From contig NC_066578.1 in the NCBI RefSeq assembly GCF_024679095.1, positions 1,724,379-1,788,378 on the forward strand: DNA of 64,000 bases, given 5' to 3'. Under the pieces are notes generated by a model that was not told the DNA's origin, made no database searches, and saw only the letters and a program-made list of their open reading frames with translations. Shown one piece after another: positions 13,467 to 22,734 of the stretch (positions within the stretch are counted from its first letter, which is position 1; each line of letters begins with the position of its first letter). Position numbers and translations under genes: made by a program. Source of the DNA: Eriocheir sinensis. Its lineage: Eukaryota > Arthropoda > Malacostraca > Decapoda > Varunidae.

Positions 13467-14987
13467 GCACTGACCCTCCCCTCCCCCCCCCCCCCGCAGG
13501 CCGCCCATCCCCATCCCTGGCCTGGTATCCGCCGCTATGGGTGGATCGCGCGGGTTCCTGGCCCCTCCGTCCGTCACCAGCACGCCCTTCACGCCCACCC
13601 ACCCCCACCACGCCCTGGCCTCCATCACCTCCAACCCCGCACAGCCGCCACCCTCCATCTCCTCCGCCAACTCGTCCTCGTCCTCGTCTTCCTCGTCCTC
13701 GTCTTCCTCCTCGTCCGCCGCCAGCGCCACGGCCGCCTCAACCAACAGCATCATCATCAACAACAACAACCCGTCAACCATCAACCACATGTCCGGGGCG
13801 ACTAACGGGGGCGGGGCGGCGGGGCTCCTTGGGATGACCCGCGCCCACTCCCCCGCCAAGGACGACCATGACCCCAGTAAGTGGAAGGGAGGGGGAGGGA
13901 GAGGAGGAGAAAGAGGGGGCATGTGAAACGGGAGGAAAGACGACAGACCGACACAGACAGATGATGAAAAGAGAGAGAGCGTGTGAAGTGGTTCCGAAAG
14001 TAGCCAGTTTGCATGTGTGTGTCTCCCGCAGGTCTCCGGAACGTCGAGTCTCCTGTGGACGTCACGGGCGGAGGCAGCGAGGAGACGTCAAGTGGAGGAC
14101 TCCTGGGCTCTCACCTGCCGCCTGTGTCCTCCTCGTCATCGTCGTCAGGAGCCTCGTACTTGGAGACGGCGCCGCTGTGGGACCCGCTGCAGGAGTCGGT
14201 GCAAGAAACGGCCGCTCGATTACTGTTCATGGCGGTGAAGTGGGCCAAGAACCTTCCCTCCTTCAGCAGTCTGCCCTTCCGAGACCAGGTGAGCGGAGGA
14301 AATGGAGAGAGATCAGGCAGCGAGAAGGGACACGGCTCGGGGACAATGGGAAGAGGGAGGAGAGAGGCGAAGAGGTAGAGGCAGAAGGCAACGGGAGATG
14401 TCACACAGCTCGGGAAGTTGTGGAAAGGGAGGAGAGGAACTGGAGGGAGATCAGAAGGCGAGAAGGGACACGGCTCGGGGACGATGGGAAGAGGGAATAG
14501 AGAAGCGAAGAGGTAGAGGCAGAAGGCAGCGGGAGATGTCACACGGCTCGGGAAGTTGTGGAAAGGGAGGAGAGGAACTGGAGGGAGATCAGGAGGCGAG
14601 AAGGGACACGGCTCGGGGACGATGGGAAGAGGGAAGAGAGAGGCGAAGAGGTAGAGGCAGAAGGCAACGGGAGATGTCACACGGCTCTGGAAGTTGTGGA
14701 AAGGGAGGAGAGAAGAGCAGAGTAATGACAGTAGTGGCAGGAGGAGGGTATGAAAGACGGGAGAGGGGACATAGCTCTGTGATATTGCAGGAGATCGGTA
14801 TGGACAGTTGAAGGGGGGTCGCTGCTGGTAAAGGAAAGGTTTACATACTTGATCCACATGGTGATATAATATTATGTTGTTAGGTGTTTGTTATAAAGAG
14901 AGATCACAGATTGAAAGTCAAGAATGCGTAACGATTAACACAAAAAAAAATAAAAATAAAAACCGCACTAACAAAAATAAACACACT

Positions 14988-15078
<91 letters not shown>

Positions 15079-16531
15079 CGAGTGGAGTGGAGTGGAGTGG
15101 AGTGTCCTGTACGTCCTCCTCGCCCCGCCAGGTGGTGCTGCTCGAGGAGGTCTGGTCGGAGCTCTTCGTGCTGAACGCGGTCCAGTGGTCCCTCCCGCTG
15201 CCCACCTGCCCCCTCCTCACCCCCTCCGCCCACGCCCACGCCCTCGCCCACGCCCACAAGGCCGCCCAAGCCGCCCACGACATCAGGCAGCTGTCGGAGG
15301 TGGCGGGCGCCTTCCGGGACCTGGCGGTGGACCCAGCGGAGTTCGCTTACCTGAAGGCCATTGTGCTCTTCCGGCCAGGTGAGCGGAGGCCGCGGAAAGG
15401 GAGGCGTACTCCTCGCTGTTTATCATCTTCATTTTCCTTCCTTTTCACTTCCTTTCTCCCTTCAGCAAAGTCAACAACTGACCGGATCCTAGCACTTTGT
15501 GTCCTTGTGGAAGGCAGACGTGAGTTTCGACATGGGAATTACTCATAGCCTATGTCGATTTCAAGAAGGCATTTTACTCTGGTCATCGTGAGGCACTTTG
15601 GGACATTTTGCGGATGCGTGGGATTCCTGCAAGGATTACTGATCTGATGACTGACCATGAGAGTGTTGTGAAGTGTTGGGGAGGCGCCTCTGGCTTCGTC
15701 CCTACAAAGTCAGAAGTGGGGCGGGGGTGTCCCTGCTCCATCACTTGTCAACACTTACATGGACTGGCTATGAGCCAAAGTTGCTGATCAAAGTCGTTGC
15801 GGAGCATCTGTTAAACAGAGTCATTATGCTTTCATCCCATTCACAGGGCCAACTTTCCTTTGTATACCCTGCTCCTAAGACTTGAACACTTTCCAGCGGG
15901 GAGTATCAAGACGCCTCTCCAACTTAACATTTTCGTTAAACTTTCGAACTTTAAATTTCTCTTTAAGGGAACAGTACTTTGCTGGCTTTGTTAAACGAAT
16001 GTCACATTGTTTTTAGATGTCTGGTAAAACACGCCTGTAGTCAAACAGACATGCGACCCAGAGGCGGACAACACCCAAAACATTATCGCCCGCCATGGAC
16101 GCGTGCAATCATCTTAACTTCATAATCCGAGTGTTTTTTTTTATTAATATTACAGTTTTATCTAAATACATTTGTTCCCTTCATCCCGCCATCTGTGTAC
16201 TACCCAGTGAACTTACGTTTCCGTGCCTACTTTGCTCTCTTGTTCATGTGCATATGGATTCTTGCCCTCCTCTACATCCTCCTCCTCCTCCCCAGTGCGC
16301 GGCCTGAAGGACGCCGCGCAGGTGGAGTCGCTGCAGGACCAGGCGCAGGTGATGCTGAGCCAGCACGTGCGGGCGCACTACCCCGCCCGCCCCGCGCGCT
16401 TCGGCCGCCTGCTGCTGCTGCTGGCCTCGCTGCGCGCCCCGCCGCCTCCCCGCGTGCAGGCGCTCTTCTTCACCGCCACCATCGGCAACACGCCCATGGA
16501 GAAGATCCTGTGTGACATGTACAAGAGCTGA
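7746..16531 (+). CDS. Hr51: Nuclear receptor Hr51 / NR2E3 (PNR)-type, nine exons, 5' end missing
   Basis: Joined exons 7746-7930, 8801-8939, 9159-9336, 10401-10504, 11094-11208, 13500-13876, 14032-14288, 15132-15378 and 16296-16531 give one open frame of 611 codons plus TGA. All junctions are GT-AG and the phases agree. The order is a Ser/Pro/Gly-rich N-terminus, a two-finger DNA-binding domain with P-box CNGCSG, a conserved C-terminal extension ([12 protein letters not shown]), a Ser/Asn-rich hinge, and a ligand-binding domain ending in an AF-2-like helix ([11 protein letters not shown]). The six-residue spacing between the first two Cys of finger two is as in NR2E receptors. By family knowledge this is a nuclear transcription factor: insect Hr51 acts in mushroom-body and photoreceptor neurons, vertebrate NR2E3 in rods. 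The first exon and start codon are not identified; the visible part opens with a split codon. tailless/NR2E1 is the nearest alternative but fits the DBD less well. Confidence 0.93.
8024..8215. mobile_element. MITE family C, copy 1
   Basis: About 190 bp with imperfect terminal inverted repeats based on GTTGCCAGATTGTCGTAC. Other copies are at 11854-12040, 26754-26943 and 29068-29256. It lies in an Hr51 intron. Confidence 0.8.
8258..8455 (-). mobile_element. MITE family B, copy 1
   Basis: Shares the core accagggtcataaaa and the aggaaagccttgtcaaat block with 8535-8750 and, inverted, with 11262-11700. Confidence 0.65.
8535..8750 (-). mobile_element. MITE family B, copy 2
   Basis: Same core as copy 1. 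The outer end reads GGGCTGTATTTTAAGACA, matching the GGGCCGTATTTTAAAACA end of the copy at 11487, so the family has inverted ends. Confidence 0.65.
8801..8939 (+). CDS. Hr51: Hr51 visible exon 2 (Gly-rich linker)
   Basis: Acceptor ctctcgcag, donor GTGG|gtgagt. It encodes a Gly/Ser/Val-rich linker ([15 protein letters not shown]) upstream of the DNA-binding domain. The last base joins CT of the next exon to make an Ala codon. Confidence 0.82.
8964..9086. repeat. GATA array followed by GA array
   Basis: GATA tetranucleotides at 8964-9012 and GA at 9045-9086, in the intron just upstream of the Hr51 first zinc-finger exon. Confidence 0.9.
9159..9336 (+). CDS. Hr51: Hr51 visible exon 3 (first zinc finger, P-box)
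   Basis: Acceptor ccttccag, donor TACAG|gtaagt. It encodes a Gly-rich stretch, then zinc finger one ([14 protein letters not shown], then [15 protein letters not shown]). P-box CNGCSG is diagnostic for PNR/Hr51 receptors. The intron falls in an Arg codon right after LIY, a usual place for an intron between the two fingers. Confidence 0.95.
9501..9622 (-). mobile_element. SINE family D, 3' part
   Basis: Contains caccggtaggccttc, ctgatggtcggccccagc and tgtttatagtggcgccatc, shared with 12645-12903, 24781-25030, 44727-45055 and 49560-49735. The tRNA head is missing here. Confidence 0.7.
9725..10100. repeat. T/C-rich low-complexity tract
   Basis: Nearly pure pyrimidine (tttcttttt with scattered g/a) inside an Hr51 intron. 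Phe/Ser open frames here are artefacts. A short aagaacataagaac repeat (10236-10300), commonly seen as a LINE tail, follows. Confidence 0.7.
10401..10504 (+). CDS. Hr51: Hr51 visible exon 4 (second zinc finger)
   Basis: Acceptor cctcccgcag, donor GACG|gtgagt. It encodes [21 protein letters not shown] and [13 protein letters not shown]: the complete second finger with six residues between its first two Cys, as in NR2E receptors. Confidence 0.95.
11015..11061. repeat. GT microsatellite next to Hr51 splice acceptor
   Basis: GT array ending about 30 bases before the acceptor of the exon at 11094. Confidence 0.95.
11094..11208 (+). CDS. Hr51: Hr51 visible exon 5 (C-terminal extension of DBD, start of hinge)
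   Basis: Acceptor ccctcccacag, donor TTCAC|gtgagt. It encodes [17 protein letters not shown] and [12 protein letters not shown], strongly conserved in Hr51/PNR proteins. A GT array ends only about 30 bases upstream of the acceptor. Confidence 0.93.
11262..11465 (+). mobile_element. MITE family B, copy 3
   Basis: Starts gggccatatttttaaaca and carries the tttatgaccctggtggta core; opposite orientation to the 8.3-8.7 kb copies. Confidence 0.65.
11487..11700 (+). mobile_element. MITE family B, copy 4, with a decayed neighbour
   Basis: Starts gggccgtattttaaaaca and carries the tttatgaccctggtgata core. A more decayed fifth copy runs to about 11846. Confidence 0.65.
11854..12040. mobile_element. 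MITE family C, copy 2
   Basis: Left end CGTTGCCAGATTGTCGTAC, right end gtaagacaatctagcaac; body shared with the other three copies. Confidence 0.8.
12645..12903 (-). mobile_element. tRNA-derived SINE family D, copy with head
   Basis: On the minus strand the head reads tggctgagtggtagcgtg (A box) and gagttcgaatcccc (B box), followed by the family body. This gives the origin of the family as a tRNA-derived SINE. Confidence 0.8.
13276..13463. repeat. Two CA arrays with duplicated flank
   Basis: CA arrays at 13276-13346 and 13422-13463. The ~70-bp flank between them (ttgtggaatcttaattac ... ttacatattgaac) duplicates the sequence before the first array. Confidence 0.9.
13500..13876 (+). CDS. Hr51: Hr51 visible exon 6 (hinge with poly-Ser and poly-Asn)
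   Basis: Acceptor ccccccgcag, donor CCCA|gtaagt. About 125 residues of hinge: Pro/Thr/His-rich, then a long Ser run (codons tcc/tcg/tct), an Ala/Thr stretch and NNNN. Probably disordered. A CA array and a C run precede the acceptor. Confidence 0.85.
14032..14288 (+). CDS. Hr51: Hr51 visible exon 7 (start of ligand-binding domain)
   Basis: Acceptor tctcccgcag, donor CAG|gtgagc. The end of the hinge is followed by [18 protein letters not shown] and [15 protein letters not shown], the helix 3 to helix 4 signature of nuclear-receptor ligand-binding domains. It ends on a complete codon. Confidence 0.93.
14290..14760. repeat. 138-bp tandem repeat, about 3.3 units
   Basis: The motif cgagaagggacacggctc occurs at 14321, 14459 and 14597, exactly 138 apart. 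The array begins within a few bases of the Hr51 donor at 14289. It is open for long stretches because 138 is divisible by 3, but is purine-rich and not conserved-looking. Confidence 0.9.
14993..15076. repeat. GA microsatellite next to Hr51 splice acceptor
   Basis: About 42 GA units ending 55 bases before the exon at 15132. Confidence 0.95.
15132..15378 (+). CDS. Hr51: Hr51 visible exon 8 (middle of ligand-binding domain)
   Basis: Acceptor cgccccgccag, donor CCAG|gtgagc. It encodes [20 protein letters not shown], helices 4/5, then an Ala/His-rich insertion ([15 protein letters not shown]) and [13 protein letters not shown], helices 7-8. An 84-bp GA array lies about 55 bases upstream of the acceptor. 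Confidence 0.93.
15533..15800 (+). pseudogene. LINE reverse transcriptase fragment in Hr51 intron
   Basis: Reads [19 protein letters not shown], then [11 protein letters not shown] and [20 protein letters not shown]. This is the motif A to motif B region of a LINE reverse transcriptase (consensus VDLKKAFDSVHRE...W.ILR). Frameshifted; no YADD seen. Confidence 0.65.
16296..16531 (+). CDS. Hr51: Hr51 terminal coding exon (helices 9-12, AF-2)
   Basis: Acceptor ctcctccccag. It encodes the helix 9-11 region ([19 protein letters not shown], then [16 protein letters not shown]) and the activation helix in [10 protein letters not shown], followed by TGA at 16529-16531. The domain is complete. Confidence 0.94.
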
Positions 16532-16765
16532 GCGACGCGCCTCTTCCATCACCCTTGTTGTTATGCGTTTTTAATTATTATTATCATTGTTATTATCATT
16601 ATTATCATTATTTTCATTATTATTATTATTGTCATTATTATTGTTTTATTTTTATTGCAATAGAGGTATTGAGTTCATAAATATCTTAGCTGTGTGCATT
16701 TCTCTTGGCAACTACATATTAGTTTCAGGGTAAATTATCGTTTTTTTTATTTTATTATAACGCTA

Positions 16766-16813
<48 letters not shown>

Positions 16814-17149
16814 AGGGTGGCAGCGGCAGAGCGGCGTGTTATGGTTGGCGGTTGTCAATCCTCCAAATAGGATTTTTTTATGATGTTTGTTCAAGCGCTG
16901 TTCACGCCGGGAGTGATGCCGCGCTCTGTGCCGCCTCGTGGCTTCCGATCGCATCTGTTGTTTTCAATGAGATGTTCACACCGGCCGCCAGGCTCCCTCG
17001 CTGCAAGGCCTCGCATCCGACGTGAACAGCTGGGCCTTAGTACCGAAGAGGTGGAAGTTTTTCTGCCATTTTATAGTATAATATATTTATCTATTTATTT
17101 ATATATTTATATTTTAACTAATTTATTTACTAATTTATTAAATGTATTT

Positions 17150-17150
<1 letters not shown>
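16532..17150 (+). other. Probable Hr51 3' UTR and downstream flank
   Basis: AT-rich sequence with a degenerate ATT/ATC trinucleotide tract (about 16570-16645) and a GT array at 16767-16810. No canonical AATAAA close to the stop was found, so the transcript end is not placed. No other gene is seen. Confidence 0.4.
16767..16810. repeat. GT microsatellite
   Basis: About 22 GT units downstream of Hr51. Confidence 0.95.
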
Positions 17151-17152
<2 letters not shown>

Positions 17153-17236
<84 letters not shown>

Positions 17237-17240
17237 CACA
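17153..17240. repeat. CA microsatellite
   Basis: Long CA array with one CG interruption; another CA array lies at 17586-17627. Confidence 0.95.
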
Positions 17241-17582
17241 CTGAGCAATGTGTACACAGGGCGTTCACGGTCAGGCGCACACCCGGTTCTTTCTTGGTTG
17301 TTTCAAACATCTCGCCAAGTGCAGTCAACGGTACGTATCATAAGGACATTACGCCGCTTCATTAATATTCTCCATTACAATGTCAAGAAATTTTTTAATT
17401 CAGAATTATAAGTCCAAAGGAAGAATTCTTAATCAACGGAGGATATTCTTTACCATCTACTGAATTTATTTTGTGGTAAATGTAACTAACAATGAATTAA
17501 CACTGATAATATTCCATTTTCTTCAATGAGTATTGTTACCTTCATGATACTTCCGACTGGACGCTGATGACGGAAGGCCCGG

Positions 17583-17629
<47 letters not shown>

Positions 17630-17639
17630 CTCGAAGCTC

Positions 17640-19370
17640 TGCGGTGCATGGCGGTGGGAGAGTGGAATGCCTCGTGCTTGCTGATGACTAGTTTTCGTGG
17701 CAGAGCCAATCAAGCATCTCTTCTTAATGCTTCCGTCGGTTCAAGTTAGAGACGAAAAGGAAGACGCCGGAATGTCATTCACGAGGCTGTTGAAGGCGAG
17801 GCGAGGAACCTTGGCACTGTCATCACTTTGTGTGCTGCTTGACTGCATTTACCCCGCTCTGCTGACTTGATTTCCTCGTCAAAAATAAAGATATATTCAA
17901 GCCAGATTGTAAACCGGTGTATTGTAGTAAGATACTCCAAGGAGGTCCATGGTGACCAAGCACGTAAAATTGTACTTTAAACCAAGAATAAATTCCGCGG
18001 TTTAAAGCAAGGTTATCTTCATGGTTTTTTTTTTTGTTTTTTTTTTTTGTGTGTGTGTGTATAAAACGCTAATCACCCTGAAGGCCGTTAGAAATAATTC
18101 GTTTTTTTTCGAGGCGGTGCTGTTTATTCTTCTTTTTAGTGACCTTGATGCACGCTCTCTCCTGCTGCATTGGATGGTTCCCCCCGCGACCCTCCCTTGG
18201 GCTCAGGGAAAAATAAGTGGGTTATAAGAGTGTCTAACTTACCCACGAGGAGCTTTGTCGCTCTTAACACCCATTCGGAGCTCATAAGCTTCATAAACAC
18301 GCAAAAATACCCTGGAAATTCTAAGTTTAACCAAGGAATTCAATACTGTTTACAAGTGCCGAAATTCTGTCTAGCTTCCAAATCACGGGAATGTGAAATG
18401 CACGCTCGAGGAGAGGCGCTTTGCTCTCTAAGGACGTCGATGTAGATGAAATCATTTGGTGCAGCATCATTCCTTTCGTCAGCAGCTTTGCTTTACTGGC
18501 TAGTTCCTAGACATGGCGTGTGGACAGCTGGAAACATCCGGGATTTTGTAAACTTTTCCTTCAAATCATTCGCCAACTTTGAAACAGGAAACAAGACTTT
18601 TTGTCCCGTTGGTTTGCCCTTGATGACTTTGTCTGGTAAGGTTTGAACCATTGGGAGTTTGTTCCCTAAAGCTTGAAATGCATAAGCTTTGTTCCTTCAT
18701 AAGATTTGTTCCATAAGAAAAAAAAAAACAGCTCGAAGGCCTACCCTTAACGTGTTTTGCGTCATGCATTGTGATAATTTCCAGGTTCCTACAGCCATTT
18801 TGTTTTTATTTTAAGTTATAATGACATTTTTCCTTAAGAATTTTTGAATAACTTTTTCTCGGTTGAGTAATTCAGCTTTACATTACGTTAGGGATTCTAG
18901 AGCCTGATGGAATGCATTCACCATCAATCAATCGGTGCCTCCACTACTGTGCTGTTCCTGGACCTAACAACACTGTGCGCGCTACAGTCATCGCTTATGA
19001 ATTATTAACTCATGCAGTTCCAAACTTCTTATTGCTACCAGGTTGGGTTGTGACGAGCTAAACTTAAGATATATTTGGAAACCACAATTTGTAGCCCGGC
19101 TAGGCCAGGGCAGAAGTTCAAGATCGGCGTCTGTCTGGGCGGTGACCCACGCTACCACAAGGCAACACACGAACACACGCTCTCAACCATTCAAGGCTTG
19201 GCCCTCAGTCTTGTCATGTGTCACCCATCATGCTCGAAGTAATACCCAGCCGTGGCTGGCAGGCACCGTGCATGCTACAGTGTTTCACTTCAAAATGAAC
19301 ACGATAGAAAATTCCCAAAGATTGTGTTGATGAGAATCAAACTAAACAGAGCTCACACAACGTTGTTATT
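17640..19370. other. No gene recognised
   Basis: Mixed-composition unique sequence with short T and A runs. Open frames are under 100 codons and resemble nothing known to me. Confidence 0.5.
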
Positions 19371-19374
19371 GTTT

Positions 19375-19376
<2 letters not shown>

Positions 19377-19450
<74 letters not shown>
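19377..19450. repeat. GT microsatellite
   Basis: About 37 GT units. The flank 19451-20150 holds no recognised gene. Confidence 0.95.
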
Positions 19451-19452
<2 letters not shown>

Positions 19453-20199
19453 CATCTGACATCAGCTTCAGCAGTGAACGGCATATGTTTATTTATTCCG
19501 TGTGCGAGAGAGTTCGGGCACAGTCCCGCGACACAGCACGATGCTCGCACCACGTTCTTAACTTAACGTTCCTTCAAAGGAGGAATTACCGAGATGTCAA
19601 ATTAATGTAAGCTGTTTATTTCTCAAACATTAAATCATAAGTGGTGTCACTAAACGCACTTTGAGTGTATTAATCCACCGAGCCATACAGAACCCAACGG
19701 TAACTTGCAGACAACAAACGCACGAACACACGTCATGAACCCTTCGGGAGTTAACTATCAGCGACGTGCCGGGCCACGGTGCTCTGAGCCTCGGCGGCCA
19801 GCCATGGCGTGGATGCATACATGATACTGTAAACCAACGCAGTATTTTGAGCAGTGCCCCAGGCCATTCACAACACCGTCACAGCCATTAGACGCGAGGA
19901 CAAGGATCAACAAAATAGAATTACGAGTTGAAGATCCGAAGCATCGGCACAGTGAGCGAATCACCCGACGACGACAGGCCCGGCGTGCCGCGAGGGCCTG
20001 GGAGCTTTATTCCCCATTTCTTTTATTTAATTTATCATATTATATGTAAATTATACAATGCATATTGTATTAAATACAGCCATACATAACTAAAATTGAA
20101 GCTTCGAATGGTTCATAAAGTTTGTTTGTGCTCATGCTACCCTTCAAACCTTTAGGACTCGAGTTTCTGACCCGGGACGTTTAAATTTACCATTTTGAA

Positions 20200-20432
20200 A
20201 CTCCCGCCAATAAGTTTAGAGTCGTCCATTGGCTTGGTTTTCTCCTTCCATGATGAAGACGACCACCGCCTCTTTCAAAGCCAACCAATCAGGGCTCAGC
20301 AATTATGAGTGGCTGTGGGCGGCGAGCGGGAAAGCGTCAGTCCTTGGTGCAACGTGTACGCACTCGGAGGGGCGGCTTTTCGCGGAAATCTTTCTGACGT
20401 TCGACGTTGTCACTGCCGTCCGTTTGAAGGTA
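20200..20432 (+). promoter_or_regulatory. Promoter-like CCAAT/GC-box cluster with a possible first-exon donor
   Basis: CCAAT or ATTGG at 20207, 20228 and 20285, GGGCGG at about 20317 and a second GC box near 20368, then TTTGAAG|gtatgt at about 20430. An open frame crosses the region but its product is not recognised. Could equally be part of a repeat. Confidence 0.25.
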
Positions 20433-20885
20433 TGTTTATCAGTATTTAGTTAGTTCACTAAGGCGACGGTCCTTAACTCCTGCTCTGACCTGAGGGAGCT
20501 GGAGTGTGGTTTCAGAGTCTTTATTCGGCTGGAGGACATTCACGTCTAGGCTTCCCCGAAACCTTGGTCGAATGTCATTTCGGAGTTTGTAAAATTAATG
20601 CTTTGTTTTGTGCAGTAGTCTGCGCTCGTAAAATATGAGGTTACATGCTATTATATTGAGATGAAATAAAAGGATTTTTTAAACGCGGAGCAGGCCAAGG
20701 GCACACACACAATTCCTGTAACCCGCTGCTGTCACAAAAATAGACGTGATTTGACAAGTGATTCATTATGGCCGGAGCGGCGTCTTGATACTCTCCCGTT
20801 GGAAAAGTATCAAGCCAGAGGAAGTGAAAAGTACAGACGAAGGAAAGCTATTTAACGTTTTATCAGTGAACGAGGTGAAAAAAAT

Positions 20886-21239
20886 GTAAATCTTAGGAAT
20901 AGCGGCTACTAGCGGGTGCGCGTTTAGGGCACGGTGTGGTGATAATTACAACAGTTCTAGCACGTACGACAGGGTTTTGACAAGCGGACAGGCGTGTTTA
21001 TGTCACAAGGGTGTATTTTTCCACGCTGGCCTCGCGATTTCTTCCAAGTCGATGGGCGATGAGACTGTGAGCTCCGGGGTGAAGAAAGGGAAGAGCCCGC
21101 GCGGAGAAATACACCCTTGTGACATAAACACGCCTGGCCGCTTGTTAAAACCCCGTCGTACGTGTTAGAAATGTTGTAATTACCACCACACCGTCCCCTA
21201 AATGCGCACCCGCTTGGAGCCGCTATTCCTAAGATTTAC
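20886..21239. mobile_element. Foldback (inverted-repeat) element, 354 bp
   Basis: Arms 20886-21018 and 21106-21239 are near-perfect reverse complements (ends GTAAATCTTAGGAATAGC / GCTATTCCTAAGATTTAC) around an 87-bp loop. No coding capacity. Confidence 0.85.
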
Positions 21240-21712
21240 TGAATAAAAGACTAGGTTACCCTTGCAATGTTGCCTTTATCTAATATCCATGAGCCAGACA
21301 AGATAGCACCACCATAAACACTTACCTGCACCACGAACGGGCTGGGGCTGGCCGAACGTAAAAAAAGAAATATGAACGAGACAAAATTCTTTACCTGAAC
21401 ATATACCTGGTATTACCTGTTTTCACTGCCAGCTTTCTTTGAGTTTTGGATGATTATCAATTTTGTCTTGATCAATTGTAGATGTTAATACACCGCATCA
21501 ATTAATAAAGAAAGAAATGTATTGGTTTGTCTCCATCAAAAGTTAGCCATAGCTTATTTTCTTGAGCGATCAGCTGTTGACAAAACGGCACCGAGTAAGC
21601 CCGGGCAAGCAGCGGGCAGTGCTGGGCAAGACCTCTGGGGCACAACACGCAGCGCTGTTGTGTTGCATGACTTAATCGGTTAACATCAACGTTTCATACA
21701 ACATTTTGGTTA

Positions 21713-22333
21713 AGATTCGTTTTAGTACCGTGCCAGTGTCTCATTACCTACCTTATGAAATATCGGTGGCTCTTCATATATCTTTTCTACAAACCTTCAA
21801 CAGTCATGGAAACGCTTTGAAAATCCAATTCAAGGACTTTTTATTTTACTCCTGAAAATAGGGGATAATGTTTACGAAAGCGCGTCGCCTCCTCTGGCGG
21901 CGGGCGCGGCGACGCTGCAGCCGGTGTTGCGAGAAATACCTCCTCGCTGAAATAAGTCACATATACATGTGGGGGAGGTCCAGGGGGGGCTACGTCCCCC
22001 CCTGGTTGGAAAGGGGGGTCGAGGGGGGCGCAGCCCCCCCGTTAGTAGGTCGTAAAGTTCGGTTGGAGTAGTTTAAATATGCTCCCCGACCCTAAACCCT
22101 CTGCAAGCTATTTTACGGCTGCGGCGGCTGCAGCGTCGTCGCGGCCGCCGCCAGAGGAGGCGACGCGCTTTCGTAAACATTATCCTCTATTTCTAAGAGT
22201 AAAAAAAAGTCCTTGAAATGGATTTTCAAAGCGTTTCCATGACTGTTGAAGGTTTGTAGAAAAGATATATGAAGAGATAGTAATGTTTCATTAAGTAGAT
22301 AATGAGATACTGGCACGGTACTAAAACGAATCT
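21713..22333. mobile_element. Foldback element, 621 bp, with candidate TTA target duplication
   Basis: Ends AGATTCGTTTTAGTACCG / CGGTACTAAAACGAATCT. Arms of about 210 bp include a GC-rich block (gcgtcgcctcctctggcggc). The centre has G/C-run hairpins (gggggcgcagcccccc). The flanks are TTA on both sides. Non-autonomous. Confidence 0.85.
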
Positions 22334-22618
22334 TTACCTCCTTAACAATACTGAGTAAAACAAAAATAACTTGTTTGGTTCGACACTCCCCATCACCCTT
22401 CAGATGTGACTTATAATTATACTAGATTTATATTATTTTCAAATTTAATGAACAAAAGTAATGTTCACATGTTCTCAGTCTGTTAATGCGGCTGCTGTTA
22501 TGACATTTTTATTACATCTCCGAATCTGTTCTTTGATTCTACTTATTCATCTTTAGTTTTTGGTGCGAGTGTTGAAAGGAAAAGAAGCTCTTGAAAACAA
22601 TGTGGAGGGAAAAAGGCG

Positions 22619-22620
<2 letters not shown>

Positions 22621-22673
<53 letters not shown>
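22621..22673. repeat. CA microsatellite
   Basis: CA array followed by ttgtggaatcttatttat, the same flank as at 13347. Confidence 0.95.
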
Positions 22674-22676
<3 letters not shown>

Positions 22677-22734
22677 TGGAATCTTATTTATTTGTAGTTC
22701 ACTTTCTATTTTATATTGGATTTGTCTGTTTTAC

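Noticed and set aside
14013..14811. Arg/Glu-rich frames of 120-210 codons
   Set aside because: They arise from reading through the Hr51 donor into the 138-bp purine-rich repeat and from frames opposite the exon.
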